A stretch of DNA of 64,000 nucleotides. Source: an uncultured Lachnospiraceae bacterium (GTDB lineage Bacteria; Bacillota; Clostridia; Lachnospirales; Lachnospiraceae). The position numbers and the translations under genes were made by a program. The stretch covers positions 124,001-188,000 of the forward strand of contig CAJUSK010000011.1 of assembly GCA_910589075.1 (NCBI GenBank), read 5' to 3'. The notes under the pieces were generated by a model. It was not told where the DNA came from. It did not search any database and saw only the letters and a list, made by a program, of their open reading frames with translations. This document shows, piece by piece, positions 44,098 through 52,027 of the stretch (positions are counted from its first letter, which is position 1; every line of letters begins with the position of its first letter).

Positions 44098-45441
44098 ATG
44101 TTCAGAAAATGGGGATACATAGTATGTGCGGCGCTTATGCTGCTGTGCCAGGGATGTGGGAAAAACAACATGGATACAGCCGGTAATACGATGCACAATA
44201 CAGAAAGAGCGGATCGGAAAGGCCAGACAATACCCACAGTATCCGAAAGTGGGGGAGCAAAGGCGGACACGACGGAGGAGGAAATGAGAGGAAAAAGGTG
44301 GATCACAAAACTGTCAGGCAAAGCAGGGCTGCAGACATTTTCGGCAGATACGGCAGATTTTGCCATAGCGTTGCTCAGGCAGACCTGTGAAACAGAGCAG
44401 GGGAATGTGATGATTTCACCTGTGTCCGTGTTATCCGCACTGTCTATGACGGCAGGTGGTGCAAGAGGAGATACCCAGTCACAGATGCTTTCCGTTCTGG
44501 GCAGGGGACAGGATATGGACAGCCTGAACAGAAACATAAAGGCCTGGCGGGACGGGCTGATCCATACGGACGGGGCTGATGTAAGTCTTGCAAACGCCAT
44601 CTGGTTTCCGGAAGAAAAGGAGCGCTTTACGCCAAAGGCAGAATTCCTGGAAGCGAGCAGCTTTTATTTTGATGCGGAAATCCGGCAGGCGCCTTTTGAT
44701 GAATCCGTTTTGAATGAGATAAATAACTGGACGAAGGAGAAGACAAAGGGGCTGATTCCCAAAATCCTGGACGATGTGCCGGGAGATGCGGTGATGTATC
44801 TGATCAATGCGGCAGCCTTCGAGGGCCGCTGGCGTAATCCATATACGGAATCTTCCGTTCGTCAAGGCATTTTTACAAACCAGTCAGGTGAGCAAAAGGA
44901 AGCCCTGATGATGAGTTCCACGGAAAAAATATATATAGAGGATGAAAATGCGGTTGGCTTTGTGAAGCCATATGAGGACGGGTACAGTTTTGTAGCGCTT
45001 CTGCCCACAGAGGGTATGACACCGGAAGAATACATAAATACTCTGGATGGCCGTCGCTTCCAGTCACTGCTGGCGGAGGCGTCACAGGAAAGCGTGCATG
45101 TAGTGCTGCCCCGGTTTGAGGCAGAATTTACCGTGCAGATGCAGGAGGTACTGGCGGCTATGGGAATGGAAGATGCATTCGATCCCGGACGGGCTGATTT
45201 CAGCGGTATGGGAGAGTCGGGAACGGAGGGGATCTGTATCAGCCGGGTAATCCACAAAACCTATATCAGTGTGGATGAACTGGGCACAAAGGCAGGCGCG
45301 GCAACGGCTGTGGAGATGAAACGGACAATGGCGTCTGTTCCCATGCGGGATGTATGTCTTGACAGGCCGTTTGTATATGCCATCGTGGAAAACAGTACCA
45401 ATATACCGGTTTTCATAGGGATTTTGAATGACCCGGCATAA
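44098..45441 (+). CDS. Surface serpin (serine protease inhibitor) lipoprotein
   Basis: 447 residues from ATG at 44098 (GAGGAAA 6 bp before; ATG at 44086 would add MRKH). A lipoprotein signal ends LLCQGC, then a 60-residue linker, then a complete serpin fold: NVMISPVSVLSALSMTAGGA, LINAAAFEGRW, and the signature FVYAIVENSTNIPVFIG. The hinge of the reactive loop, ELGTKAGAATAVEM, keeps the small residues required for inhibitory insertion. By counting from P17 the P1-P1' bond falls at Thr-Met after KR, but register could shift by one or two. It would sit on the outer face of the membrane and trap host or bacterial serine proteases. Confidence 0.92.
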   Translation: MFRKWGYIVCAALMLLCQGCGKNNMDTAGNTMHNTERADRKGQTIPTVSESGGAKADTTEEEMRGKRWITKLSGKAGLQTFSADTADFAIALLRQTCETEQGNVMISPVSVLSALSMTAGGARGDTQSQMLSVLGRGQDMDSLNRNIKAWRDGLIHTDGADVSLANAIWFPEEKERFTPKAEFLEASSFYFDAEIRQAPFDESVLNEINNWTKEKTKGLIPKILDDVPGDAVMYLINAAAFEGRWRNPYTESSVRQGIFTNQSGEQKEALMMSSTEKIYIEDENAVGFVKPYEDGYSFVALLPTEGMTPEEYINTLDGRRFQSLLAEASQESVHVVLPRFEAEFTVQMQEVLAAMGMEDAFDPGRADFSGMGESGTEGICISRVIHKTYISVDELGTKAGAATAVEMKRTMASVPMRDVCLDRPFVYAIVENSTNIPVFIGILNDPA

Positions 45442-45480
45442 GAACAGATACGTACTGCATGAAATGCGGTTGTGTCAGGA

Positions 45481-45527
45481 GAAGCAGAAATTCCGGCCCC
45501 CTCGGTTTGAGGGGGCTTTCCTGCTTC
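45481..45527 (+). terminator. Terminator after the serpin gene
   Basis: GCCCCCTC (45496-45503), loop, GAGGGGGC (45509-45516), then TTTC. Outer arms GAAGCAG/CTGCTTC extend the stem. Confidence 0.8.
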
Positions 45528-45605
45528 TGGCCCTACAAATCACAGGTGTTCTCCAAAGCAGAAGCATCTTTCCTGTAAAAGTGAAAGGATTCTGTATCGC
45601 ACCTC

Positions 45606-45655
45606 TTGACAAATTTCACCATTCACTTTAAAATTTACAGATGAAACCGGTTACA
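45606..45655 (+). promoter_or_regulatory. Promoter and operator of the sugar regulator operon
   Basis: TTGACA (45606-45611), 17-bp spacer, TAAAAT (45629-45634), then the LacI-type operator TGAAACCGGTTACA (45642-45655) at the expected transcription start. The same operator occurs twice before the transport genes, so the regulator is probably self-controlled. Confidence 0.85.
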
Positions 45656-45730
45656 ACTATATGAAACATGAAACGATATTAAATCGGGTAATCCCCGGCT
45701 TCCTATGTGTTAAGAAGAGGAGGTTACACC

Positions 45731-46741
45731 ATGAAAACTGTGACAATCAATGACATTGCGAAAGAAGCAGGTGTTTCCAAAGCGACAGTATCAAGAGTAC
45801 TGAACCGCCCGTCTTCCGTGGAAGAGGGCACGCGGAAAAAGGTAATGGCCATCATTGCCAAACGGCGTTATACGCCGTCGGCCTCCGCGAGGAATCTGTC
45901 CAGGCAGACCAGCTCTACCGTGGGGGTGATTGTGCCTGAAATTGACAATCCCTTTTTCGGGGAAGCGCTGCGGGGCATTACCAGTGTTCTTGATAAACAT
46001 CATCTGACAATGATCTGTTTCAATACGGATGATCTAGTTGAAAAGGACAGAAAATCCATTCAGATGCTGAAGGAGCATCGTGTTGTGGGACTGCTGTATG
46101 ATCCGGCCATAGATTATGACACATCGGATCAGAAAAAGGAAATCAATCATCTGATTCAGGAACTGGAAGGCCCCGTCGTGATCATGGACAGGAATGTGGA
46201 CAGTCTGTGCGAGTATGACGGTGTTTTTTTTGATGACCGAAGAGGAGTCTGTGAAGCGACGCAGGCACTGATTCATGCCGGGCACCGCAGAATCGGGATT
46301 ATCAATGCGACGCTGGAACGGGTCCTTGCGAGAATCCGGCTTGCAGGATATAAAGATGCCCTGGAGGCAAATCACATTCCGTTTGAAGAGAAATACTGCT
46401 ATCTGGGAGATTATTCCAAAGCCTGTGCCTATGAACTGGCCAGCCGTATGCTGGAATCGGATGAACGTCCCACAGCAGTGGTGACCTGCAACAACTGTAC
46501 CAGCATCGGATTTTTGAAAGCGTTATATGACCATGGATTTACACTGTCTGACGTTGCCTGTATCGGCATGGATCGGATTGAAGCGCTGGACATAGTCAAG
46601 AGTGATTTTAATTATGTGAAAAGAGACGCAAATCTGCTGGGAAAAACCTCGGCGGAACTGCTGATCCATCGGATTGCCTTTCCCAATGATGAGATGCGGA
46701 CTGTGTATCTGCCTCATGAGATTGTCATCAGAAAGTTGTGA
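45731..46741 (+). CDS. LacI-family transcriptional regulator
   Basis: 336 residues: N-terminal DNA-binding helix-turn-helix (TINDIAKEAGVSKATVSRVL, residues 4-23) and a sugar-binding periplasmic-like domain from about residue 60. ATG at 45731 follows AGAGGAGG; an in-frame start 24 bp upstream is less well placed. It heads a three-gene unit with the SIS and RpiB-like genes and faces operators with a central ACCGGT. The effector is probably the transported sugar or a downstream phosphate of it. Confidence 0.93.
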   Translation: MKTVTINDIAKEAGVSKATVSRVLNRPSSVEEGTRKKVMAIIAKRRYTPSASARNLSRQTSSTVGVIVPEIDNPFFGEALRGITSVLDKHHLTMICFNTDDLVEKDRKSIQMLKEHRVVGLLYDPAIDYDTSDQKKEINHLIQELEGPVVIMDRNVDSLCEYDGVFFDDRRGVCEATQALIHAGHRRIGIINATLERVLARIRLAGYKDALEANHIPFEEKYCYLGDYSKACAYELASRMLESDERPTAVVTCNNCTSIGFLKALYDHGFTLSDVACIGMDRIEALDIVKSDFNYVKRDANLLGKTSAELLIHRIAFPNDEMRTVYLPHEIVIRKL

Positions 46742-46753
46742 CAGGAGGAAAAG

Positions 46754-47356
46754 ATGGATTTTGAAGAAAGTTACAAACGACTGACAAAAGCGATTGTTGC
46801 GGAGCATGAGGCGGTATTTGAACGTCTGGATATGCGGCAGCTTGACGCTTTTATGGATGAAATAATCCGTGCAAAACATATTTTTGTCTACGGAACGGGC
46901 CGGGAAGGAATTTCCATGCGGGGGTTCGCCATGCGGCTGGCGCATTTGGGGAAATCCGTATACTGGCTGATGGATGACACCACTGTGGGTATGCATGAGG
47001 GGGATTTGTTCCTTCTCTGTGACGGCAGGGGAGATGTGGGGATTCACAGAAGAATTGTGGAGCAGGCATCCAAAACGGGTGCGAGACTGGCATTTATAAC
47101 CGGTTTGCCAACAGGGCCGCTGGTAAGACGTTACGGGGATTGTGTTCTGTTTGTACATTCCACTGTATATCTGGATGAAAAGCATGCAGAGGGGGATGCA
47201 CCGACCCAGCATGATGTGGTAGAGACTGTCCAGCCCATGGGCAATCAGTTTGAACAACATGTATATCTTCTGATGGATGTGATCGCTGTCCTGCTCAAGG
47301 ACCGGCTTGGCATGTCTTATGAAGACATGGAGGCAAATCACAGGAATATTGAGTAA
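46754..47356 (+). CDS. SIS-domain protein, 6-phospho-3-hexuloisomerase-like
   Basis: 200 residues with one SIS (sugar isomerase) domain. The core GTGREGISMRGFAMRLAHLG resembles HxlB/PHI enzymes (GAGRSG..RAFAMRL). In PHI the phosphate loop reads SGSGET; here it is CDGRGDV, so the usual Ser/Thr phosphate contacts are absent. The substrate is thus likely different from hexulose-6-phosphate, or the protein is a sensor. It follows lacI by 12 bp with GGAGG. Role in the cassette inferred. Confidence 0.82.
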   Translation: MDFEESYKRLTKAIVAEHEAVFERLDMRQLDAFMDEIIRAKHIFVYGTGREGISMRGFAMRLAHLGKSVYWLMDDTTVGMHEGDLFLLCDGRGDVGIHRRIVEQASKTGARLAFITGLPTGPLVRRYGDCVLFVHSTVYLDEKHAEGDAPTQHDVVETVQPMGNQFEQHVYLLMDVIAVLLKDRLGMSYEDMEANHRNIE

Positions 47357-47383
47357 GTTCCGGAAAGGAGGCTGGTGGCCCAG

Positions 47384-47866
47384 ATGAGAAACAAAACTGT
47401 AAAGCATATTATTATTGGCGGCGATCCGGGCGGCTTTGACCTGAAGAATGCCGTTTGCGCCCATCTCAGAGAAGCGGGGTATGATATCTTTGACGTGGAC
47501 CCGGATACGCCTCAGTTGTTCCAGGATGTGGCTTCCCAGGTGGCCGCAGGCGTGCAGAGCGGCGAGTATGATCGCGGCATAGCCATTTGCGGGACCGGTA
47601 TGGGTGTCAGCATTATTTGCAATAAGCACAGAGGCGTGTATGCAGCCCTGTGTGAAAGTGTCTACCAGGCAAGGCGTTCCAGACAGGTGAACAATACAAA
47701 TGTACTTTGTATGGGCGGTTTTATTATCGGGCCGGAAATGGGACAGGAGATGGCAGACGCCTGGCTGGAGGCGGAGCATATGCAAGGGCTGACACCGGAA
47801 ATGGCAGCGATTGTGAAAAATGAGTTCCATGAACTACAGGTAATGGAAGAAAAAATGTATCATTAA
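47384..47866 (+). CDS. RpiB/LacAB-family sugar isomerase, divergent
   Basis: About 160 residues from ATG at 47384; GTG at 47375 is an alternative but lies only 3 bp from AAGGAGG. The family core is clear: IAICGTGMGVSIICNK with the catalytic Cys, and NTNVLCMGGFIIG. However, the N-terminal (S/C)DHxG motif reads GDPGG and the SRQHN motif reads SRQVN. Two histidines important in E. coli RpiB (ring opening and substrate contact) are therefore replaced by Pro and Val. This points to a substrate other than ribose-5-phosphate. Last gene of the lacI unit, followed by a terminator. Confidence 0.85.
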   Translation: MRNKTVKHIIIGGDPGGFDLKNAVCAHLREAGYDIFDVDPDTPQLFQDVASQVAAGVQSGEYDRGIAICGTGMGVSIICNKHRGVYAALCESVYQARRSRQVNNTNVLCMGGFIIGPEMGQEMADAWLEAEHMQGLTPEMAAIVKNEFHELQVMEEKMYH

Positions 47867-47901
47867 TGGTTTCATTTTATAAATTTACCGTTTGGTCAAA
47901 T

Positions 47902-47967
47902 CTCCCGCAGCATACGGGCCGGCATTTATTGCCGGCCTGGCAGTCTGCGGGGGATTTGGCTTTTTTT
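47902..47967 (+). terminator. Terminator after the RpiB-like gene
   Basis: Nested stems CCCGCAG (47904-47910) with CTGCGGG (47945-47951), and GGCCGGCA with TGCCGGCC inside, then a run of seven T at 47961-47967. Confidence 0.85.
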
Positions 47968-48007
47968 ATGATAATAGAAAGTTCACAAAGCGTGCTTTCT
48001 ATTGTTA
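47966..48007. repeat. Dispersed palindromic repeat, single unit
   Basis: TTATGATAATAGAAAGTTCA then CAAAGCGTGCTTTCTATTGT. Arms AATAGAAAG (47973-47981) and CTTTCTATT (47995-48003) are perfect. It begins on the last bases of the terminator. Confidence 0.7.
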
Positions 48008-48050
48008 TCTGTTTCGGGGCAGCCGGTAAGAATAATGAAATATGGTATAT

Positions 48051-48103
48051 ATAAACCGGTTACATCAAAAGGGACAAGAAGAGAGAAAATCTCTTCTTTT
48101 TTT
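48051..48103 (+). promoter_or_regulatory. Second operator followed at once by a terminator
   Basis: ATAAACCGGTTACA (48051-48064) matches the cassette operator. It is followed by AAGAAGAGA (48076-48084), 5-nt loop, TCTCTTCTT (48090-48098) and a T run: an intrinsic terminator. A TATATA box overlaps the operator, but no -35 box is evident. Confidence 0.6.
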
Positions 48104-48175
48104 GTGTAATTCATCTAAAATAAAAACAAATATATTGTAAAAAAACACGAATATTTTATATTTTTACACATAGGA

Positions 48176-48226
48176 TTGACAAAATATTTGTGTGGTACTA
48201 TCATGAATGTATTGTAACCGGTTTCA
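48176..48226 (+). promoter_or_regulatory. Promoter and operator of the sugar transport operon
   Basis: TTGACA (48176-48181), 17-bp spacer, TATCAT (48199-48204), then operator TGTAACCGGTTTCA (48213-48226) at the expected transcription start. It is the reverse complement of the operator before lacI, apart from the central symmetry. Confidence 0.88.
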
Positions 48227-48303
48227 ATAAAGAAGTGATTTGAGTAGTGTTGGTGCAAAAAAACGTGTGAAATGTGTATTCACGTCAAAAGGAGAGAGCA
48301 ACT

Positions 48304-49431
48304 ATGAAAAAGAAATTAATGAGTATGGCGCTTTGTGCGGTGACAGCCGCGATGATCTTAACCGGCTGCGGAAATGGTGCGGAGAATACGGACAAAGCCG
48401 CAGATTCTGCCGGTGATCAGGCGGCGGAAGGGCAGGCGGAATCTGAAAGCGCAGGGGGCGATCTGTTCGATGTTTCGTCTTATAAATCAGATAAAGACAA
48501 ATCCGAGTGGACAATCGCCGTTGTCACAAAGGATAATACGGCGGCCTGGTTTAAACGTATGGAAACCGGCGTAAATGAATTTGGAAATGAAACCGGTATC
48601 AATGTAATACAAAAAGGGCCTGCCAATGCGGATGCGGCATCCCAGGTAGAGGTTGTGGACAATATGATTGATCAGGGAGTGGATGCCATCTGTATTGTCC
48701 CCATTGATCCGGGGGCACTGGAGGCGTCTCTGCAGAGAGCTATGGAACAGGGCATTGTAGTCATTTCCCATGAGGCATCCAATCTGGAAAATACATTGTT
48801 TGATACGGAAGCCTTTACGGCGGAAGATTTTGGCGCTGCCATCATGGATTCTCTTGCAGAGGATATGGGAGAAACGGGCAAATATGCAATGATGGTTGCC
48901 TATACCACATCCACAACCCATATGGAATATGCAAACGCACAGTACAATCGTCAGCAGGAAGCCTATCCCGATATGGAACTGGTTAACGGTGGTGCAATTC
49001 CCACCTGTGAATCAGAGGAGTCGGTGGATACGGCTTATGAAAGAGCCAAAGAAGTACTCAAGGCCAATCCGGATCTGAAGGGCTTTACAGGTGTGGCCTC
49101 CACAGACTGTCCCGGCATTGCCAAAGCCGTGGAAGAACTGGGGCTGGATGTAAAAGTCGTGGGTGTGGGTACACCCAATGAATTCAAACCCTATGTCAAT
49201 TCCGGCACAATCACCAAAGTAAAACTCTGGGATCCGAAAGTTTCCGGTTATGTTATGTGTAAGCTGGCTTCTGACATTCTGGCAGGAGAAGCAATCGGTG
49301 ACGGCGAAGGATACAATGCGGGAATAGAAGGGTACGAACATATGGCATTGTCCAATGGCGCAAACAGATGTCTGCTGGGACAGGCTGATATTACACTGAC
49401 AGCAGAAAATATTGATGAGTACGATTTCTAA
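48304..49431 (+). CDS. Sugar ABC transporter substrate-binding lipoprotein (LsrB/RhaS-like)
   Basis: 375 residues with lipobox ILTGCG (Cys near 21), an acidic linker, and a type-1 periplasmic-binding fold. GVGTPNEFKPYVNSGTI followed by VKLWDPK matches the C-terminal lobe pattern of LsrB/RhaS-type proteins (autoinducer-2 and rhamnose binders) more than RbsB. GGAGAG precedes ATG at 48304. It delivers the sugar to the ATPase and permeases that follow. A terminator-like stem after it should reduce expression of the membrane parts relative to this abundant receptor. Confidence 0.9.
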   Translation: MKKKLMSMALCAVTAAMILTGCGNGAENTDKAADSAGDQAAEGQAESESAGGDLFDVSSYKSDKDKSEWTIAVVTKDNTAAWFKRMETGVNEFGNETGINVIQKGPANADAASQVEVVDNMIDQGVDAICIVPIDPGALEASLQRAMEQGIVVISHEASNLENTLFDTEAFTAEDFGAAIMDSLAEDMGETGKYAMMVAYTTSTTHMEYANAQYNRQQEAYPDMELVNGGAIPTCESEESVDTAYERAKEVLKANPDLKGFTGVASTDCPGIAKAVEELGLDVKVVGVGTPNEFKPYVNSGTITKVKLWDPKVSGYVMCKLASDILAGEAIGDGEGYNAGIEGYEHMALSNGANRCLLGQADITLTAENIDEYDF

Positions 49432-49444
49432 AGTGTAGTCAAAG

Positions 49445-49478
49445 ACCCCGCAGCAGGCATTGACGCTGCGGGGTTTTG
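49445..49478 (+). terminator. Attenuating terminator between receptor and transporter genes
   Basis: CCCCGCAGC (49446-49454), 10-nt loop, GCTGCGGGG (49465-49473), TTTT. It lies inside the operon and likely sets the receptor-to-transporter ratio. Confidence 0.75.
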
Positions 49479-49502
49479 GCTGAATGAGGAACAGGAGGTA
49501 TC

Positions 49503-50990
49503 ATGGAAAACATATTGTCTGTAAAGGGGATTCAGAAATCTTTCGGTGGTGTCCATGCGCTCAAAGGAGTGGATCTGACAATCAAAAAAGGAGAAATTCA
49601 CTGCCTTGCAGGTGAAAACGGTTGTGGCAAATCCACAATTATAAAAGTAATATCCGGATTTTATCAACCGGATGAAGGAACGATTGAAATTGACCAAAAA
49701 AGGTACTCCGCCATGACGCCGTCCGATGCAATCAGGGCAGGCGTACAGGTTATTTATCAGGATTTTTCCATTTTCCCGAATCTGACGGTCATTGAAAACC
49801 TGGCTTTTAATCAGGTACTGGCAAACAGAAAGAAGCTGGTCAATCGCAAAGAATTCAGGCGGATTGCCCAGGAAGCAGTAGCAAAAATCAATTTTGAGGT
49901 GGATCTGAACGCACTGGTGGAAACACTGCCCGTTGCGGATAAACAGTTGATTGCTATTTCCAGGGCCCTTCTGGAAAATGCAAAACTGATTATTATGGAT
50001 GAGCCGACCACGGCGCTGACCAAAAAGGAAGTGGCCCGTCTGTTTGAAATCATCGGGGATCTCAAGAAAAGAGGGATTACTATATTGTTCGTATCCCATA
50101 AGCTGGATGAAGTATTTGAGATTTCGGACAGCATTACCATTTTGCGCAGTGGTGAAAATGTGATTTCCTGTCCTGCTTCGGAGATGAATGAGGAGAAATT
50201 TGCTTATTATATGACAGGACGGCATTTTAATACCCGGCAGCTTACACAGAAAAAGGAAAAAGGAGAGTTGCAGGAGACGGTACTGGAAGTGGAACATTTA
50301 AGCGCGCCGGGATTTGAAGATGTGAATTTTACGCTTCACAGGGGGGAAATCCTTGGAATTACAGGGCAGCTTGGTTCTGGCAGGACGGAATTGTCCCTGT
50401 CCTTATTCGGGCTGAACCGGCCGTTTGGCGGAACGATTAAAATGGAAGGCAGGGAAGTGGATCTCAAGGATGTAAATACGGCACAATCTTTGGGAATTGC
50501 CCTTGTTCCGGAGGACAGGCTGACGGAAGGTCTGTTCCTGCCTCAGTCCATTATCCGGAATATTACGGTTACGAGGCTGGATGCCCTGGCAAATAAGTTT
50601 GGTGTGCTGCATAAAAAAGATGTCATAAAAGAGTCGGAGAACTGGGTAAAGGAACTGGGGGTGGCCACAAAAAACCATGCGTTTCCTGTGCAGACATTGT
50701 CCGGCGGAAATCAGCAGAAAGTTGTACTGGCAAGGTGGCTTGCAGGCCATCCCAAAGTGCTGATTCTAAACGGCCCCACTGTAGGCGTGGATATTGGCGC
50801 AAAGTATGATATTCACAAGCTGCTCCACCAGCTTGCGGCGGAGGGTATGGCCATCATCGTTGTCTCCGATGATACGGCAGAGGTGATTGCTACATGTGAC
50901 AGTGCGATCATCATGCAGGGCGGCAGGATGACAGGCAGGCTGGAAAGTGCGGATCTGACGGAAGCAAACCTTGCAAAAGCAGCAATCTGA
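49503..50990 (+). CDS. Sugar ABC transporter ATPase with two nucleotide-binding domains (RbsA-like)
   Basis: 495 residues. The first half has Walker A GENGCGKST (near 38-46), LPVADKQLIAISRALL and Walker B IIMDEPTTAL. The second half has a degenerate Walker A GQLGSGRTE, signature TLSGGNQQKVVLARWL, and LILNGPTVGVD in place of the usual LILDEPTRGVD, so Walker B Asp and the catalytic Glu are both missing there. Asymmetric sites are common in RbsA-type ATPases, but the second Walker B is normally kept. It works with the two permeases. AGGAGG precedes the start. Confidence 0.93.
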   Translation: MENILSVKGIQKSFGGVHALKGVDLTIKKGEIHCLAGENGCGKSTIIKVISGFYQPDEGTIEIDQKRYSAMTPSDAIRAGVQVIYQDFSIFPNLTVIENLAFNQVLANRKKLVNRKEFRRIAQEAVAKINFEVDLNALVETLPVADKQLIAISRALLENAKLIIMDEPTTALTKKEVARLFEIIGDLKKRGITILFVSHKLDEVFEISDSITILRSGENVISCPASEMNEEKFAYYMTGRHFNTRQLTQKKEKGELQETVLEVEHLSAPGFEDVNFTLHRGEILGITGQLGSGRTELSLSLFGLNRPFGGTIKMEGREVDLKDVNTAQSLGIALVPEDRLTEGLFLPQSIIRNITVTRLDALANKFGVLHKKDVIKESENWVKELGVATKNHAFPVQTLSGGNQQKVVLARWLAGHPKVLILNGPTVGVDIGAKYDIHKLLHQLAAEGMAIIVVSDDTAEVIATCDSAIIMQGGRMTGRLESADLTEANLAKAAI

Positions 50991-51004
50991 GGAGGTGTGA
51001 GGCG

Positions 51005-52027
51005 ATGAAAAATCTTATGAATAAAGTGATCAGGCAGACGGAATTTTGGGTGTTTGTCATTATTGTAGTATTGGCGCTGCTGATTCAGATGCGCTCAGGG
51101 GCTTTCTTTGCCAATAACAATATTGTGGATATTATGCGTTCCATGATATGCCCGGCATTGTATGCGGTTTGCGCCCTGCTGGCGTTTGTCAGTACCGGAC
51201 CGGATGTTTCGTTTCCTCTGATAGCGGCGTTGAGCAGTTATCTGGCGATTGTGGTTACCTATGGAACCGGATATGACGGCCCATGGCCTCTTGTATTTCT
51301 GATCGGTATGTGTTTCGGCGCTCTGATGGGTGCATTGAACGGCTTTATAATCGTAAAATATAAGTTTCCCAGCCTGATTGTCACACTGGGCACTTCCTCT
51401 CTGTTCAGCGGGATTTTGCTGGGGGCTTTTGAGGCGGAGCGGATGGAACTGCCCGGCACGTTGCAGCGGTTTGGGAGTATGAATCTGTTGACAGTCAGCA
51501 ACGAAAAAACAGGGCTGGGTTCTGCGCTTCCCATGACCTTCCTGATTTTGATTGCCGTATACATCATCGCATATCTGATCCTGAACTTTACCATGGTAGG
51601 ACGGGGCGTCTATGCTGTGGGCGGCGATGAAATATCGGCGGAACGGGCCGGATTTGACGTCAAGAAAATCAGATTCGGAATTTTTGTTATCAATGGCATG
51701 ATAGCCGCCATCGGTGGACTCTGCTATTCGGTCATGTCCATGAAATACCTTCCCACAGAATTTGCAGGCGGTGAAATGGTTGTCATTGCAGCCATCGTAC
51801 TGGGCGGCGCACGGCTGACAGGGGGCGTGGGTACCTTGAAAGGCTGTATACTGGGTACGCTTCTTCTGACGATGGTAACAAACAGCCTTATACTGGCAGG
51901 TATTTCCGTATATTGGCAGAAGGTGTTTATCGGTGGCATTATTATCATCGGTACGGCGATTCCGGCCATCCAGTATTTTATAGGCAATAACAAAAGTAAA
52001 AAAGTGAAGGGCGGTGAAGCGGCATGA
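51005..52027 (+). CDS. Sugar ABC transporter permease (RbsC-like), first
   Basis: 340 residues with eight to ten predicted membrane segments and the BPD_transp_2 features: GPDVSFPLIAALSSYLA and LIVTLGTSSLFSGILLG. YAVGGDEISAERAGFDVKKI is the usual coupling-loop region contacting the ATPase. It overlaps the next permease by four bases (ATGA), so they are made together as a heterodimer. Confidence 0.92.
   Translation: MKNLMNKVIRQTEFWVFVIIVVLALLIQMRSGAFFANNNIVDIMRSMICPALYAVCALLAFVSTGPDVSFPLIAALSSYLAIVVTYGTGYDGPWPLVFLIGMCFGALMGALNGFIIVKYKFPSLIVTLGTSSLFSGILLGAFEAERMELPGTLQRFGSMNLLTVSNEKTGLGSALPMTFLILIAVYIIAYLILNFTMVGRGVYAVGGDEISAERAGFDVKKIRFGIFVINGMIAAIGGLCYSVMSMKYLPTEFAGGEMVVIAAIVLGGARLTGGVGTLKGCILGTLLLTMVTNSLILAGISVYWQKVFIGGIIIIGTAIPAIQYFIGNNKSKKVKGGEAA

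Noticed and set aside
45428..45631. 67-codon frame after the serpin gene
   Set aside because: It reads through a strong terminator and into the lacI promoter.
47866..48054. 62-codon frame after the RpiB-like gene
   Set aside because: It covers a terminator and a dispersed repeat; no ribosome site.
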